A DNA stretch of 64,000 bases from CAYMCO01 sp964388955. Lineage in GTDB: Bacteria; Chloroflexota; Anaerolineae; Anaerolineales; E44-bin32. Where the stretch lies: the NCBI GenBank assembly GCA_964388955.1, contig CAYMCO010000026.1, forward strand, positions 1 to 64,000, in the 5' to 3' direction. Each line of letters starts with the position of its first letter. Within the stretch, counting starts at the first letter, position 1. Shown one piece after another: positions 1 through 7,839 of the stretch. The notes beneath the pieces were generated by a model. It was not told where the DNA came from, made no database searches, and worked only from the letters and a program-made list of their open reading frames with translations. The position numbers and the translations under genes are program-made.

Positions 1-66
1 GCCCCCCCCCCTCTTCCCCCCCGCCCCCCCCGGGGGGGGGGGGGGGGCGCCCCCCCCCCCCCCCCG
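1..66. other. Poly-C/poly-G low-complexity contig end
   Basis: The first 66 bases consist almost only of C and G homopolymer runs: C runs, a 17-base-class G run, then C again. Nothing in the next kilobase has this composition. This is typical of a sequencing or assembly artefact at a contig end rather than genomic sequence. Confidence 0.8.
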
Positions 67-292
67 CAGCCCGTCGTGTGCCGCGGATGGAACCCAGCCC
101 ACCCAGCAGCCGCGTTATTGTCAATTGTTGTCCCCACCCCCGCGCCATCTTTTCGGCCCGTGCAATTACACATCTATCCGCGCACTCGCGCACTCTAGGC
201 CTCACTCGTAGCGCCGGCGTGATAGCCGGCTATTAGCCGGCAAATACCGCTCACCGCTCACTCGTCACTGCCCACTGTGCGAAGCGCCCCTT
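67..292. other. Intergenic sequence, no gene seen
   Basis: No convincing coding frame is visible. The word TTATTGTC occurs at 115-122 and again at 291-298, where it forms half of the palindrome upstream of the GntR gene, so a second weak operator half-site at 116-131 is possible. Short GCCGGC/TAGCCGGC words at 211-241 form small inverted repeats. Confidence 0.5.
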
Positions 293-333
293 ATTGTCTG
301 ACAATTGACGCGCATCGGGGCTGGTGCTAGACT
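293..333 (+). promoter_or_regulatory. Promoter with overlapping 13-bp palindromic operator
   Basis: A sigma70-type promoter is visible: TTGACG at 305-310, a 17-bp spacer, and TAGACT at 328-333. The perfect palindrome ATTGTCTGACAAT (293-305) abuts and overlaps the -35 box. Its GTC-N-GAC core is like operators of HutC-type GntR regulators, and the next gene encodes such a regulator. Autorepression is inferred. The leader to the GntR start would be about 350 nt. Confidence 0.55.
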
Positions 334-689
334 TGGAAAGGGAAAGAGGGGCGCCGCCGGGGATGCGGAGGGATGGGCACTTGCCAGGAGCGGGCCCATG
401 GGGGTGATCTTTCGGAGGATCGGAGATGCCGCTCCAGCGGCTCCTGGGTGAATGGAAAGCTGGTCTCTGATGCGCAAGCGGCAGCGCTCCGGCAGCAGCG
501 CTGCGGTCGGCGAGGATCTTCCGGGGCCCCCGGCGAGCCAGTGCGAGCGGGAGCAACAGCCATGAGCGGGGAGCGATGGAGCCAGATCAGCCGCGAACTG
601 GTGGATGTAGTTTAGTTCCGATCCATCCCGTTGGTCGAAGCGTAGGCCGGATCGGCTTCGGTCGGAATCAAGGAGATTGCATTGTAGAT

Positions 690-1448
690 ATGGCTCGAAG
701 CAGAAAGAGGCCTCCCGAACCGCCCCTGTATATTCGAATTGCGGAACGCCTGGAGGCGATGCTGGCGGACATGGAGCCGGGCAGTTTTCTACCCTCGGAA
801 CCCAAATTGGCCCGCGACATGGGGGTGTCACGCGCTACGCTCCGGGAGGCTATGCGACCCTTTGAGCAGCAGGGCTTGATCATCCGGCGCCAGGGGGTGG
901 GCACATATGTTGCCGAACCGCCAAAAATCATAGAGAGCGGGCTGGAGGTCCTCGAAAGCATTGAGAGCATGGCGAGCAGGATCGGTCTGCGGGTCGAGAT
1001 GGGGGAGCTCAAGGTTGAGTCTGCGCCACCGAACGACGAGGAGATCGCCGACTTCGACATCGGAGCCGAGGGGGAGGTGATTCGCGTCTCTCGGCTCATC
1101 CATGCAAAGGGTAGGCCGGTGGCCTTCCTGGTGGACGCGCTGCCAAGCGGGATAGTCCCATTGCAGGAACTAGGGGAAGGGTTCACAGGATCGGTGCTCG
1201 ACCTGCTCCTGCGCCGGCGGGAGCCCGAACTGAGCCATTCAAGAGCCGAGATCACTGCGGTCGCTGCGCCGCCGGAGATCGGCCGGGCGCTCCAAATCCA
1301 GCGCGCAGATGTCCTGCTCCGATTTAGGGCAAAGCTCTTCAACAAGCAAGGGCGGGTTGTGGATCGGTCTGAAAGCTATTTTCTGCCTGGCGTGTTTCGC
1401 TTTCACATCAACCGCCGGGTGGAGGCCTCATATTCCAGGCGTCGCTGA
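690..1448 (+). CDS. GntR family transcriptional regulator (UTRA/HutC type)
   Basis: The 252-residue protein has an N-terminal winged helix-turn-helix (about residues 10-75, including LPSEPKLARDMGVSRATLRE-type spacing) followed by a UTRA ligand-binding domain (about 95-245, 'VIRVSRLIHAKGRPVAF'). The ATG at 690 follows AGGAGA at 671-676. An upstream in-frame extension to 576 lacks family similarity and was rejected. The gene heads a co-directional block with two carbamoyltransferases and a BMP-type importer, so it probably senses a nitrogenous substrate or product of that pathway. A 13-bp palindrome over the promoter at 293-305 is its likely operator. The effector cannot be named from sequence. 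Confidence 0.85.
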   Translation: MARSRKRPPEPPLYIRIAERLEAMLADMEPGSFLPSEPKLARDMGVSRATLREAMRPFEQQGLIIRRQGVGTYVAEPPKIIESGLEVLESIESMASRIGLRVEMGELKVESAPPNDEEIADFDIGAEGEVIRVSRLIHAKGRPVAFLVDALPSGIVPLQELGEGFTGSVLDLLLRRREPELSHSRAEITAVAAPPEIGRALQIQRADVLLRFRAKLFNKQGRVVDRSESYFLPGVFRFHINRRVEASYSRRR

Positions 1449-1460
1449 ATAGGTCAGCTC

Positions 1461-1492
1461 CCGCAGAGAAGGTCGGGCGGCCTCGTCTGCGG
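1461..1492 (+). promoter_or_regulatory. Inverted repeat between gntR and carbamoyltransferase gene
   Basis: CCGCAGA (1461-1467) and TCTGCGG (1486-1492) form a 7-bp dyad with an 18-nt centre, 12 nt after the regulator's stop. It could be a small mRNA hairpin or a second regulator site. There is no T run, so a terminator is unlikely. Confidence 0.3.
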
Positions 1493-1535
1493 TGGGGAAT
1501 GTCGAAAGTTCTCACAGTGGATAGGAGTGTGTAAG

Positions 1536-2486
1536 ATGCGGAGTTTCTCAGGGAGGGACATCCTTTCACTTAAAGGATTCGAGCGGGAGGAATTCTTCCG
1601 CGTGTTTGAGATCTGCGATCGTCTGGCGCCCATCGCCAGAGATCGCCGCAACACGGACCTGCTCAAGCACAAGACGCTGGTGACTGCCTTCTATCAGCCG
1701 AGCACGCGCACGCGCCTGGCGCATGAGGCGGCAATGATTCGGCTGGGCGGCCAGGTGACCGGGTTTGCCGATGCAAAAATGACCCGTGCCGGCGACTTCT
1801 ACCAGGAATCGATCAAGGACACCGTGCACATGCTGGAGTATTACGGCGACGTGATCGTGATGCGTCACTTTCAGCAGGGGGCGCCGGCGGAGGCTGCCCG
1901 GTGGGCAAGCGTGCCGGTGATCAACGCTGGCGATGGCTGGGGGGAACACCCGACCCAGGTGCTCACGGATCTGTATACCATCCTCAAAGAGAAGGGCACC
2001 CTGGATGGGTTGAAGTTCGCGCTGGTTGGAGATATGCGGATGCGCACCATGCACTCTATGAGCTACGCCATGTCGCAGTTTGACATCGCAGGCTACTATA
2101 TCTCGCCGCCTGAGATGTCCATGACGGATGAATTCAAGGCGGAGATTGAGGCCTTGAACGTGCAGTTCGAGGAGGTGGGCCACATCAGCGAGGTAATCGG
2201 CGATGTGGATGTGATCTACATGGAGCCGGTGGTGCAGCCGGATTACACCAAATCGCTTGACACGCGAGAAGGCGCCGTCGGCAGCACCCCGGCCAATTAT
2301 CAGGTCACACGAGAGCTGATGCGCCGGGCAAAGGCGGATTCCATTATCCTGCACTCGCTGCCGCGTATGGATGAGCTTCTGGAGGAGGTCGACGCCACTC
2401 GCCACGCCCGTTACTGGGCGGAGGCCTTCAACGGGGTGGTCATGCGCATGGCGCTGTTGGCGCTCATCTTGGGAGCCATGGAATAG
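1536..2486 (+). CDS. Aspartate carbamoyltransferase-like transcarbamylase (non-housekeeping paralogue)
   Basis: 316 residues of the PyrB-type fold. The carbamoyl-phosphate motif STRTR is at residues 56-60, HPTQ at 138-141 and HSLPRMDE at 273-280, followed by the PyrB-like tail. Start chosen at ATG 1536 because AGGAG (1523-1527) lies 8 nt upstream; a GTG at 1527 is also in frame. Known PyrB aspartate-binding features are changed: the 80s loop lacks the usual SLGK(K)GE segment and its lysine, the RVQ aspartate loop reads EPVVQ, and HPLP is HSLP. It lies next to a knotted carbamoyltransferase and an importer, with no pyr genes nearby. I infer a catabolic or alternative-substrate transcarbamylase rather than pyrimidine synthesis. 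The acceptor is unknown. Confidence 0.8.
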   Translation: MRSFSGRDILSLKGFEREEFFRVFEICDRLAPIARDRRNTDLLKHKTLVTAFYQPSTRTRLAHEAAMIRLGGQVTGFADAKMTRAGDFYQESIKDTVHMLEYYGDVIVMRHFQQGAPAEAARWASVPVINAGDGWGEHPTQVLTDLYTILKEKGTLDGLKFALVGDMRMRTMHSMSYAMSQFDIAGYYISPPEMSMTDEFKAEIEALNVQFEEVGHISEVIGDVDVIYMEPVVQPDYTKSLDTREGAVGSTPANYQVTRELMRRAKADSIILHSLPRMDELLEEVDATRHARYWAEAFNGVVMRMALLALILGAME

Positions 2487-2569
2487 AGCAGCTCCTGGGG
2501 ATCAGGGGTTAGGAAGGGACATGCCCTGTTCCTGCCCGCGTCTTTTGGGGCTGAGAAAGGGGAAAAGTC

Positions 2570-3553
2570 ATGCAAACGGATTTGCGTCGAAGGGACCTGA
2601 TCTCTGACCTCGATTTCAGCAAAGAGGAAGTGGAAACCGTGCTCGATGTGGCCTTTGATCTCAAGCGCAAGCGCGCCCTGGGAGAGCCGCATGCGTATCT
2701 GCGGGACAAGGCCTTGGCCATGTTGTTTTTTTTCAGCAGCACCCGCACCCGCGGCTCTTTTGAGGCCGGGATGGCGCAGCTCGGCGGCCACGCGGCTTTC
2801 ATCGAGTCCCGCACGACACAGATTTCCCATGGGGACACGGAGAAGGAGTTGGGCGAGATCTTCGGCCGCTATTTCGACGGCATCGCCATTCGACATGTGG
2901 ATTGGGGGGTGGGAAATCGATACCTGAATTTCGTGGCGGAGGCGTCCCGGGTACCAGTCCTGAATATGCAGTGCGATCTGTATCACCCGCATCAGATCCT
3001 GGCTGACTTGATGACCATCATCGAGAAGAAGGGGCGGGATCTGCGCGGCAAGCGAATGGTGGTCTCTTGGGCCTATGCAGCCTCCTACCTCAAACCGATA
3101 TCCGTGCCGCAGTCTTTGATTCTCCAGATGCCGCGTTTTGGCCTCGATTTGGTGCTCGCCCATCCGCCGGAATTCGGGCTGCAGCCAGAGATTGTGGATC
3201 AAGCGCGCGGGTTGGCGCATAAATATCGGACCGGATTCGAGGTGATGGATGATATGGAGGCAGCTTTCGAGGGTGCCGATGTGGTGTATGCCAAGTCTTG
3301 GGGGCCGCTGCTCACGACGACGGATCCGGAGCGGGGGAAAAAAATCCAGGAGCAATACAAATCCTGGATCACGGACGCCCGAAAGATGTCCTTGGCGAAA
3401 GAGGATGCCATCTTTATGCACCCACTGCCTGCGGATCGAAACATCGAAGTGACCGACGAGGTGATCGACGGTCCCAACAGTGTGGTCTATGACGAAGCGG
3501 AGAATCGGCTGCACGCGCAGAAGGCAGTCATGGCGCTGACCATGGCGAACTGA
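2570..3553 (+). CDS. ygeW: Knotted (YgeW-like) carbamoyltransferase
   Basis: 327 residues with SSTRTR (56-61), a YHPHQ segment (138-142) and MHPLPADR (283-290) in the ornithine-carbamoyltransferase layout. The stretch around 166-182 (WAYAASYLKPISVP) has the proline-rich loop that marks knotted transcarbamylases such as E. coli YgeW, which sits in the purine/uric-acid gene region. The protein is shorter than E. coli YgeW (about 396 aa). Spacing from the upstream transcarbamylase is 83 bp and a strong hairpin follows. By family knowledge the acceptor may be a diaminopropionate- or ornithine-like amine; that is inference. A catabolic ornithine or putrescine carbamoyltransferase is the alternative. 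Confidence 0.75.
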   Translation: MQTDLRRRDLISDLDFSKEEVETVLDVAFDLKRKRALGEPHAYLRDKALAMLFFFSSTRTRGSFEAGMAQLGGHAAFIESRTTQISHGDTEKELGEIFGRYFDGIAIRHVDWGVGNRYLNFVAEASRVPVLNMQCDLYHPHQILADLMTIIEKKGRDLRGKRMVVSWAYAASYLKPISVPQSLILQMPRFGLDLVLAHPPEFGLQPEIVDQARGLAHKYRTGFEVMDDMEAAFEGADVVYAKSWGPLLTTTDPERGKKIQEQYKSWITDARKMSLAKEDAIFMHPLPADRNIEVTDEVIDGPNSVVYDEAENRLHAQKAVMALTMAN

Positions 3554-3580
3554 CTTTGCGTAATGAGCTTTGAGCCTTAT

Positions 3581-3621
3581 GCGGGGGGCCGGCCGCGAGT
3601 CGCCGATGGCCGGCCCCCCGC
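3581..3621 (+). terminator. Very strong 14-bp hairpin after carbamoyltransferase gene
   Basis: GCGGGGGGCCGGCC (3581-3594) pairs perfectly with GGCCGGCCCCCCGC (3608-3621) around a 13-nt loop, starting 28 nt after the stop codon. No T run follows, so it is more likely an mRNA 3'-end stabiliser or a partial terminator than a classical intrinsic terminator. Confidence 0.5.
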
Positions 3622-3804
3622 ACATCTCGGCCTCCAACGCGAGCAGGAAGAGGTGCGGGTGCCGATCGAACGGCGCCCGGGCCGATCCGACAGCGCCGGA
3701 TTCGGAGGAAGATCGGTCTTCTTGGCTTGTGAGTTGCCTTTCGCCAGAGAATATCATATGCTTTGCCACAAGGGGAACTCACTCTGCAAGAGGAGGATGA
3801 GAGA

Positions 3805-5118
3805 ATGCACAATCGGAAATTGATATGGAAGGTGCTAACGCTGATGGCGGCCACAGCGCTTGTTCTGGCCGCGTGTGCAGGCGCGACGCCGGCGCCTACG
3901 GAGGCGCCGCCGGGGCCCACCGAGGCGCCCGTGGCGGAACCGACGGAGGCGCCCGTGGCGGAACCCACCGAGGCGCCCATGGCGGAGCCGACGGAATCTC
4001 CGATGCCGGAGCTGACATTCGGACTGCTGCTTGTCGGGCCCTACAATGATCACGGCTGGAGCCAGGCGCATTACGATGCCGGCCTGTACGTCGAAGAGCA
4101 GGTCCCCGGCACGACCATGACCTACATCGACAAAGTCAACCCGGCCGACCGCCCAGGGACAACCCCGGATGGCTTGGCGGAGGAGTTGTTGGCCCAGGGG
4201 GCGGACACGATCATCTTCAACTCGGATGACATGAAGGATGCTTCCAACCAATTCGCTGAGGCGCACCCGGACGTGCCGGTGATCATGGCTTCCGGCGACC
4301 AGATGTGGCAGGAGGGCCGCGATTACAAGGGCTATTCGAACATGGTCAACGTCATGGGGAAGATGATCTACGGGAAACAGATGGCCGGCTGCGCGGCGGC
4401 TCTGACCAGTCAGACCGGCAAGATCGGCTACCTTGGCCCTTTGATCAACGATGAGACCCGGCGGCTGGCATCCTCCGCCTACCTGGGTGCCAGCTATTGC
4501 TGGGAGAATTACCGCGGCCTGGATCCAGCATCGCTGGAGTTCGAAGTCAAGTGGATCGGATTCTGGTTCAACATCCCGGGCGTGACCGCGGATCCAACCC
4601 AGGTCTCGGACGACTTTTTCAACCGCGGGTTCGATGTTGTGATCTCGGGCATCGACACAACAGAGGCTCTGGTGGAGGCCGACAAGTTCGCAGGCGAGGG
4701 CGAAGCCGTCTGGGCGGTCCCCTATGACTTCAAGGGCGCGTGCGGGGAGGCGCCGGATGTGTGCCTGGGCGTGCCGTACTTCAACTGGGGCCCGCAGTAT
4801 CGGGACCTGATCCGCGGTATCCAGGAAGGAACCTTCACGCCGCAGTTCATCTGGTGCGGGCCGGATTGGGAGGACATCAACAACCCGGACACCAGCTGCG
4901 TCGGCTTTGAAAAGGGCACCGCCTTGAGTGCAGATGCTGCGGATCAGGTGGATGCTTTCATCGCTGAACTGGCGGGCGGGTTGAACCTGTGGGTCGGACC
5001 GCTCAACCTCCAGGACGGGACCACATACCTGGAGGATGGCGAGGTGGCCACCGACCAACAGATCTGGTACCTGCCCCAGCTCCTGGAAGGGATGACGGGG
5101 CAGAGCGTGGCGGAGTAG
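3805..5118 (+). CDS. BMP-family ABC transporter substrate-binding lipoprotein
   Basis: 437 residues. Residues 1-23 are a lipoprotein signal ending VLAA, with the lipid-modified Cys24. A low-complexity linker (about 28-70) of Pro/Thr/Glu repeats tethers the domain to the membrane surface. The mature part begins TFGLLLVGPYNDHGW, typical of Med/BMP basic membrane proteins; known members bind purine nucleosides and related small molecules. Start ATG 3805 has AGGAGG 8 nt upstream, and an in-frame start at 3763 was rejected. The gene is followed by ATPase and two permeases. The purine-processing genes nearby suggest import of a purine, nucleoside or ureide, but the ligand is not visible from sequence. 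Confidence 0.9.
   Translation: MHNRKLIWKVLTLMAATALVLAACAGATPAPTEAPPGPTEAPVAEPTEAPVAEPTEAPMAEPTESPMPELTFGLLLVGPYNDHGWSQAHYDAGLYVEEQVPGTTMTYIDKVNPADRPGTTPDGLAEELLAQGADTIIFNSDDMKDASNQFAEAHPDVPVIMASGDQMWQEGRDYKGYSNMVNVMGKMIYGKQMAGCAAALTSQTGKIGYLGPLINDETRRLASSAYLGASYCWENYRGLDPASLEFEVKWIGFWFNIPGVTADPTQVSDDFFNRGFDVVISGIDTTEALVEADKFAGEGEAVWAVPYDFKGACGEAPDVCLGVPYFNWGPQYRDLIRGIQEGTFTPQFIWCGPDWEDINNPDTSCVGFEKGTALSADAADQVDAFIAELAGGLNLWVGPLNLQDGTTYLEDGEVATDQQIWYLPQLLEGMTGQSVAE
3922..3993 (+). repeat. Three tandem 24-bp repeats coding the EAPVAEPT linker
   Basis: Three consecutive 24-bp units (3922-3945, 3946-3969, 3970-3993), differing at a few bases, each encode EAP(V/M)AEPT in the linker of the BMP lipoprotein. 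Copy number is likely to vary between strains. Confidence 0.85.
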
Positions 5119-5139
5119 ACAGCCGCATCCGCGAACACA

Positions 5140-5169
5140 AAGGGGGAAGGCATAAACGCCTTCCCCCTT
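5140..5169 (+). terminator. Perfect 12-bp hairpin between lipoprotein and ATPase genes
   Basis: AAGGGGGAAGGC (5140-5151) and GCCTTCCCCCTT (5158-5169) form a perfect stem with a 6-nt loop, ending 13 nt before the ATPase ATG. No T run follows. In binding-protein-dependent importers such hairpins usually protect the abundant binding-protein mRNA or partly attenuate transcription of the ATPase and permeases. Confidence 0.6.
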
Positions 5170-5182
5170 CAATGAATCCTAG

Positions 5183-6658
5183 ATGAAGATCGAGCTGAAC
5201 CAAATCCACAAGTACTTCGGACCGGTGCGGGCAAACGATGGGATCACCCTCACCATCCCCTCCGGCACGATCCAGGGGATCCTGGGTGAGAACGGCGCGG
5301 GGAAGAGCACATTGATGAAGATCCTGTCCGGGTTCATACAGCAGGATCGCGGCACGATCACCCTGAATGGCCGGCAGGTGCAGATCACTTCCCCCTCGGA
5401 CGCCATCCGGCAGGGGATCGGCATGCTTCATCAAGACCCCCTGGATATCCCCGCTATGACCGTTCTGGAGAACTTCGTGGCCGGCTATCCGACCGGGTTG
5501 GTGCCCGATATGGGGCGTGCTCGCAAGAGCCTCGAGGAGATCGCTGCGGAATTTGACTTTGGGGTGGATCCGGAGGCCTATGTGGACGCGCTGACCGTCG
5601 GAGAGCGTCAGCAGATCGAGATTCTACGCTTGCTGTGGTTGGGGGCGGACGCACTCATTCTGGACGAGCCCACGACGGGGATCAGCGCCCAGCAGAAGTC
5701 GAAGCTCTTCGCCGTCTTGCGTAGGCTCGCCGAAGAGGGCAAGACGGTGATTTTCGTCTCCCACAAACTGGAGGAGGTGGAGGACCTTTGCACCCAAGTA
5801 GCTGTGCTGCGCCGAGGAAAACTGGTCGGCACCGTTGGCCCCCCCTATGAGACCACGGGGCTTGTCAAAATGATGTTTGGGGAGGAGCTGCCTCGTCCGG
5901 AGCACGCGATCATGGAGAAGGGTCGCGTTATGCTGGAGCTGAAAGATCTGGCGCTGGAGGAACACCGCCTGCAGGTCACCGGCGTCAACCTCCAGGTCCG
6001 GGCCGGCGAGGTGATCGGAATGGCCGGAATGGAAGGCAGCGGGCAAGAAAGCCTATTGCGCGCCTGCGCTGGCCTGATTCGTCCCGTGAGCGGACGGGTG
6101 CTCGTGGACGGGGAGGATATGACCGGCAGGTCGTACCGCGCCTTCCTGCGCAAAGGGGTGGCCTATATGCCTGCCGCTCGCTTGGAGGAAGGCCTGATCC
6201 CCGGCCTGACGGTGAGCGAGCATTTTCTGCTGATCGGGCAGCATGAGGGTGCTTTCATGGATCCCGGTCGGGGACGTGCGGAGGCCGAACGGGGCATCGC
6301 CGAATTCAATATCAAAGGGCGTCCAGGCACCGCCGTTGAGGCCCTCTCCGGGGGCAACCAGCAGCGCGCGCTGCTGGCCTTGCTGCGGCCGAACCTGCGG
6401 GTGGTCTTGATGGAGCATCCCACTCGCGGCCTCGATGTGGGATCCGCATTGTGGGTTTGGAGCCGGCTGAAAGACCGCTGCAGCCGGGGCGCGGCCATAT
6501 TCTTCATATCGTCGGACCTCGAAGAAATCATGGGTTACAGCGATCGTATCCTGGTCTTCTTTGGGGGACAGGTCTCCGATCCTCTGAACGCCTCCGAGGC
6601 TTCGCTGGAGCTGCTGGGAGAGTTGATTGGCGGGAAGGGCTTCGCGGCCTCGAGCTAG
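5183..6658 (+). CDS. ABC transporter ATP-binding protein, duplicated nucleotide-binding domains (BMP/sugar type)
   Basis: 491 residues with two ATP-binding cassettes, as in NupO/RbsA-type importers. The first has Walker A GENGAGKST (35-43), a divergent signature VGERQ (139-143), Walker B ALILDEP (157-163) and switch His194. The second has a degenerate Walker A (AGMEGSGQES, 282-291, no GKS/T), signature LSGGNQQ (389-395) and a Walker B-like LMEHPTRG, so one site is probably not a canonical hydrolytic site; this asymmetry is usual for the family. It energises the importer formed with the lipoprotein upstream and the two permeases downstream. Confidence 0.9.
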   Translation: MKIELNQIHKYFGPVRANDGITLTIPSGTIQGILGENGAGKSTLMKILSGFIQQDRGTITLNGRQVQITSPSDAIRQGIGMLHQDPLDIPAMTVLENFVAGYPTGLVPDMGRARKSLEEIAAEFDFGVDPEAYVDALTVGERQQIEILRLLWLGADALILDEPTTGISAQQKSKLFAVLRRLAEEGKTVIFVSHKLEEVEDLCTQVAVLRRGKLVGTVGPPYETTGLVKMMFGEELPRPEHAIMEKGRVMLELKDLALEEHRLQVTGVNLQVRAGEVIGMAGMEGSGQESLLRACAGLIRPVSGRVLVDGEDMTGRSYRAFLRKGVAYMPAARLEEGLIPGLTVSEHFLLIGQHEGAFMDPGRGRAEAERGIAEFNIKGRPGTAVEALSGGNQQRALLALLRPNLRVVLMEHPTRGLDVGSALWVWSRLKDRCSRGAAIFFISSDLEEIMGYSDRILVFFGGQVSDPLNASEASLELLGELIGGKGFAASS

Positions 6659-6783
6659 TGGCCGTTCGGCCTTGAGGTGATTGGACTCTCCTTCTGATGG
6701 GTTGCGAACCTGAGAGCAGCCTTCCGATCGGCGGCTGTGGAGACGCGAATTGGGGCACGATTGATGTTGGGCGGGGATAACGA

Positions 6784-7839
6784 ATGAAACGATCGCGCTG
6801 GATCGATGTCGGCATATTGGTGGGTGCCGTGTTGCTCACTCTGGGTTTCACGGCCGTTGTGGTTTCTGTGGCCAAAGCGCCGCCGTTGGAGGCGTTTCGG
6901 TTGATCGTCGTCGGCGGCGCAGGCTCGGCGCGCGCGTTCTCCAACGTGTTGGTCGCCTGGGTGCCTCTACTGCTGGTCACAGCCGGCTTACTGGTGACTT
7001 TCACCGCCGGCCTGTGGAATATCGGGATCGAGGGCCAGATCGTGCTGGGCGCGATTTTCACGACGGCGGCGCTGCGCGCATTGCAGGGCAGCGCTACGCC
7101 GCCGTGGCTGAGCCTGGCGTTGGCCATCTTGCTGGGCGCCCTGGGCGGCGCGCTGTGGGCAGGACTGGCCGGGGTGCTCAAGACTTACGGCGGGGTGAAT
7201 GAAATCTTCGGCGGGCTGGGGCTCGATTTTGTGGCCGTGGCTCTGACCCTGTGGCTGATTTTCGGACCGTGGAAGCGGCCCGGCATCGGCTCGATGAGCG
7301 GCACCGAACCCTTTCCCAATGGGCTGTGGCTTCCCATGTTCGCCGGATCGCGGCTCAGCCCATGGGCGCTGCTCATCGGTTTGCTGGGCTTCGGGGTGGT
7401 CTATCTGCTGCTGCGCGGGACCTATTTCGGCTTGCGGCTCAAGGCCGTCGGCCATAACCCACGTGCCGCCTTTCTGCTGGGCATTCCCACCTCCGCGCAT
7501 ATGATGTCCGCCTTCCTGATTTGCGGGGCCCTGGCCGGGTTGGCTGGAGCGGTGCAGGTCACCGCGGTCTACCACCGCCTGATACCGGCGATCTCCAGCA
7601 ATTATGGCTGGCTCGGCCTGCTGGTGGCCATGCTGGTCAACTACCAGCCGGTGTGGGCCGTCCCGGTCTCCCTTTTCTTCGCCTTCATCAACATCGGCGG
7701 AATTCAACTGCCGATCGTGCTGAAGCTGGACTCAAGCCTTTCCGGGGTCATCCAGGGTCTGTTGGTGCTATTCGCGCTGATGGCAACGGGTGTCCGGCAG
7801 CGGCTGCTGGGGGGACAGGCGGAGGTGGAGGCCCAATGA
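6784..7839 (+). CDS. ABC transporter permease, BMP/nucleoside type, subunit 1
   Basis: 351 residues, mostly hydrophobic, with about eight to ten membrane segments and the conserved core AGLWNIGIEGQIVLGA (about 76-92) and FGLRLKAVGHNPRAA (about 218-232) typical of the branched-chain/BMP permease family. The ATG at 6784 follows GGCGGGGATAAC. A 125-bp spacer with only a small GGCCG/CGGCC hairpin separates it from the ATPase. Its stop overlaps the next permease start (ATGA at 7836-7839), so the two are translationally coupled and probably form a heterodimer. Confidence 0.9.
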   Translation: MKRSRWIDVGILVGAVLLTLGFTAVVVSVAKAPPLEAFRLIVVGGAGSARAFSNVLVAWVPLLLVTAGLLVTFTAGLWNIGIEGQIVLGAIFTTAALRALQGSATPPWLSLALAILLGALGGALWAGLAGVLKTYGGVNEIFGGLGLDFVAVALTLWLIFGPWKRPGIGSMSGTEPFPNGLWLPMFAGSRLSPWALLIGLLGFGVVYLLLRGTYFGLRLKAVGHNPRAAFLLGIPTSAHMMSAFLICGALAGLAGAVQVTAVYHRLIPAISSNYGWLGLLVAMLVNYQPVWAVPVSLFFAFINIGGIQLPIVLKLDSSLSGVIQGLLVLFALMATGVRQRLLGGQAEVEAQ

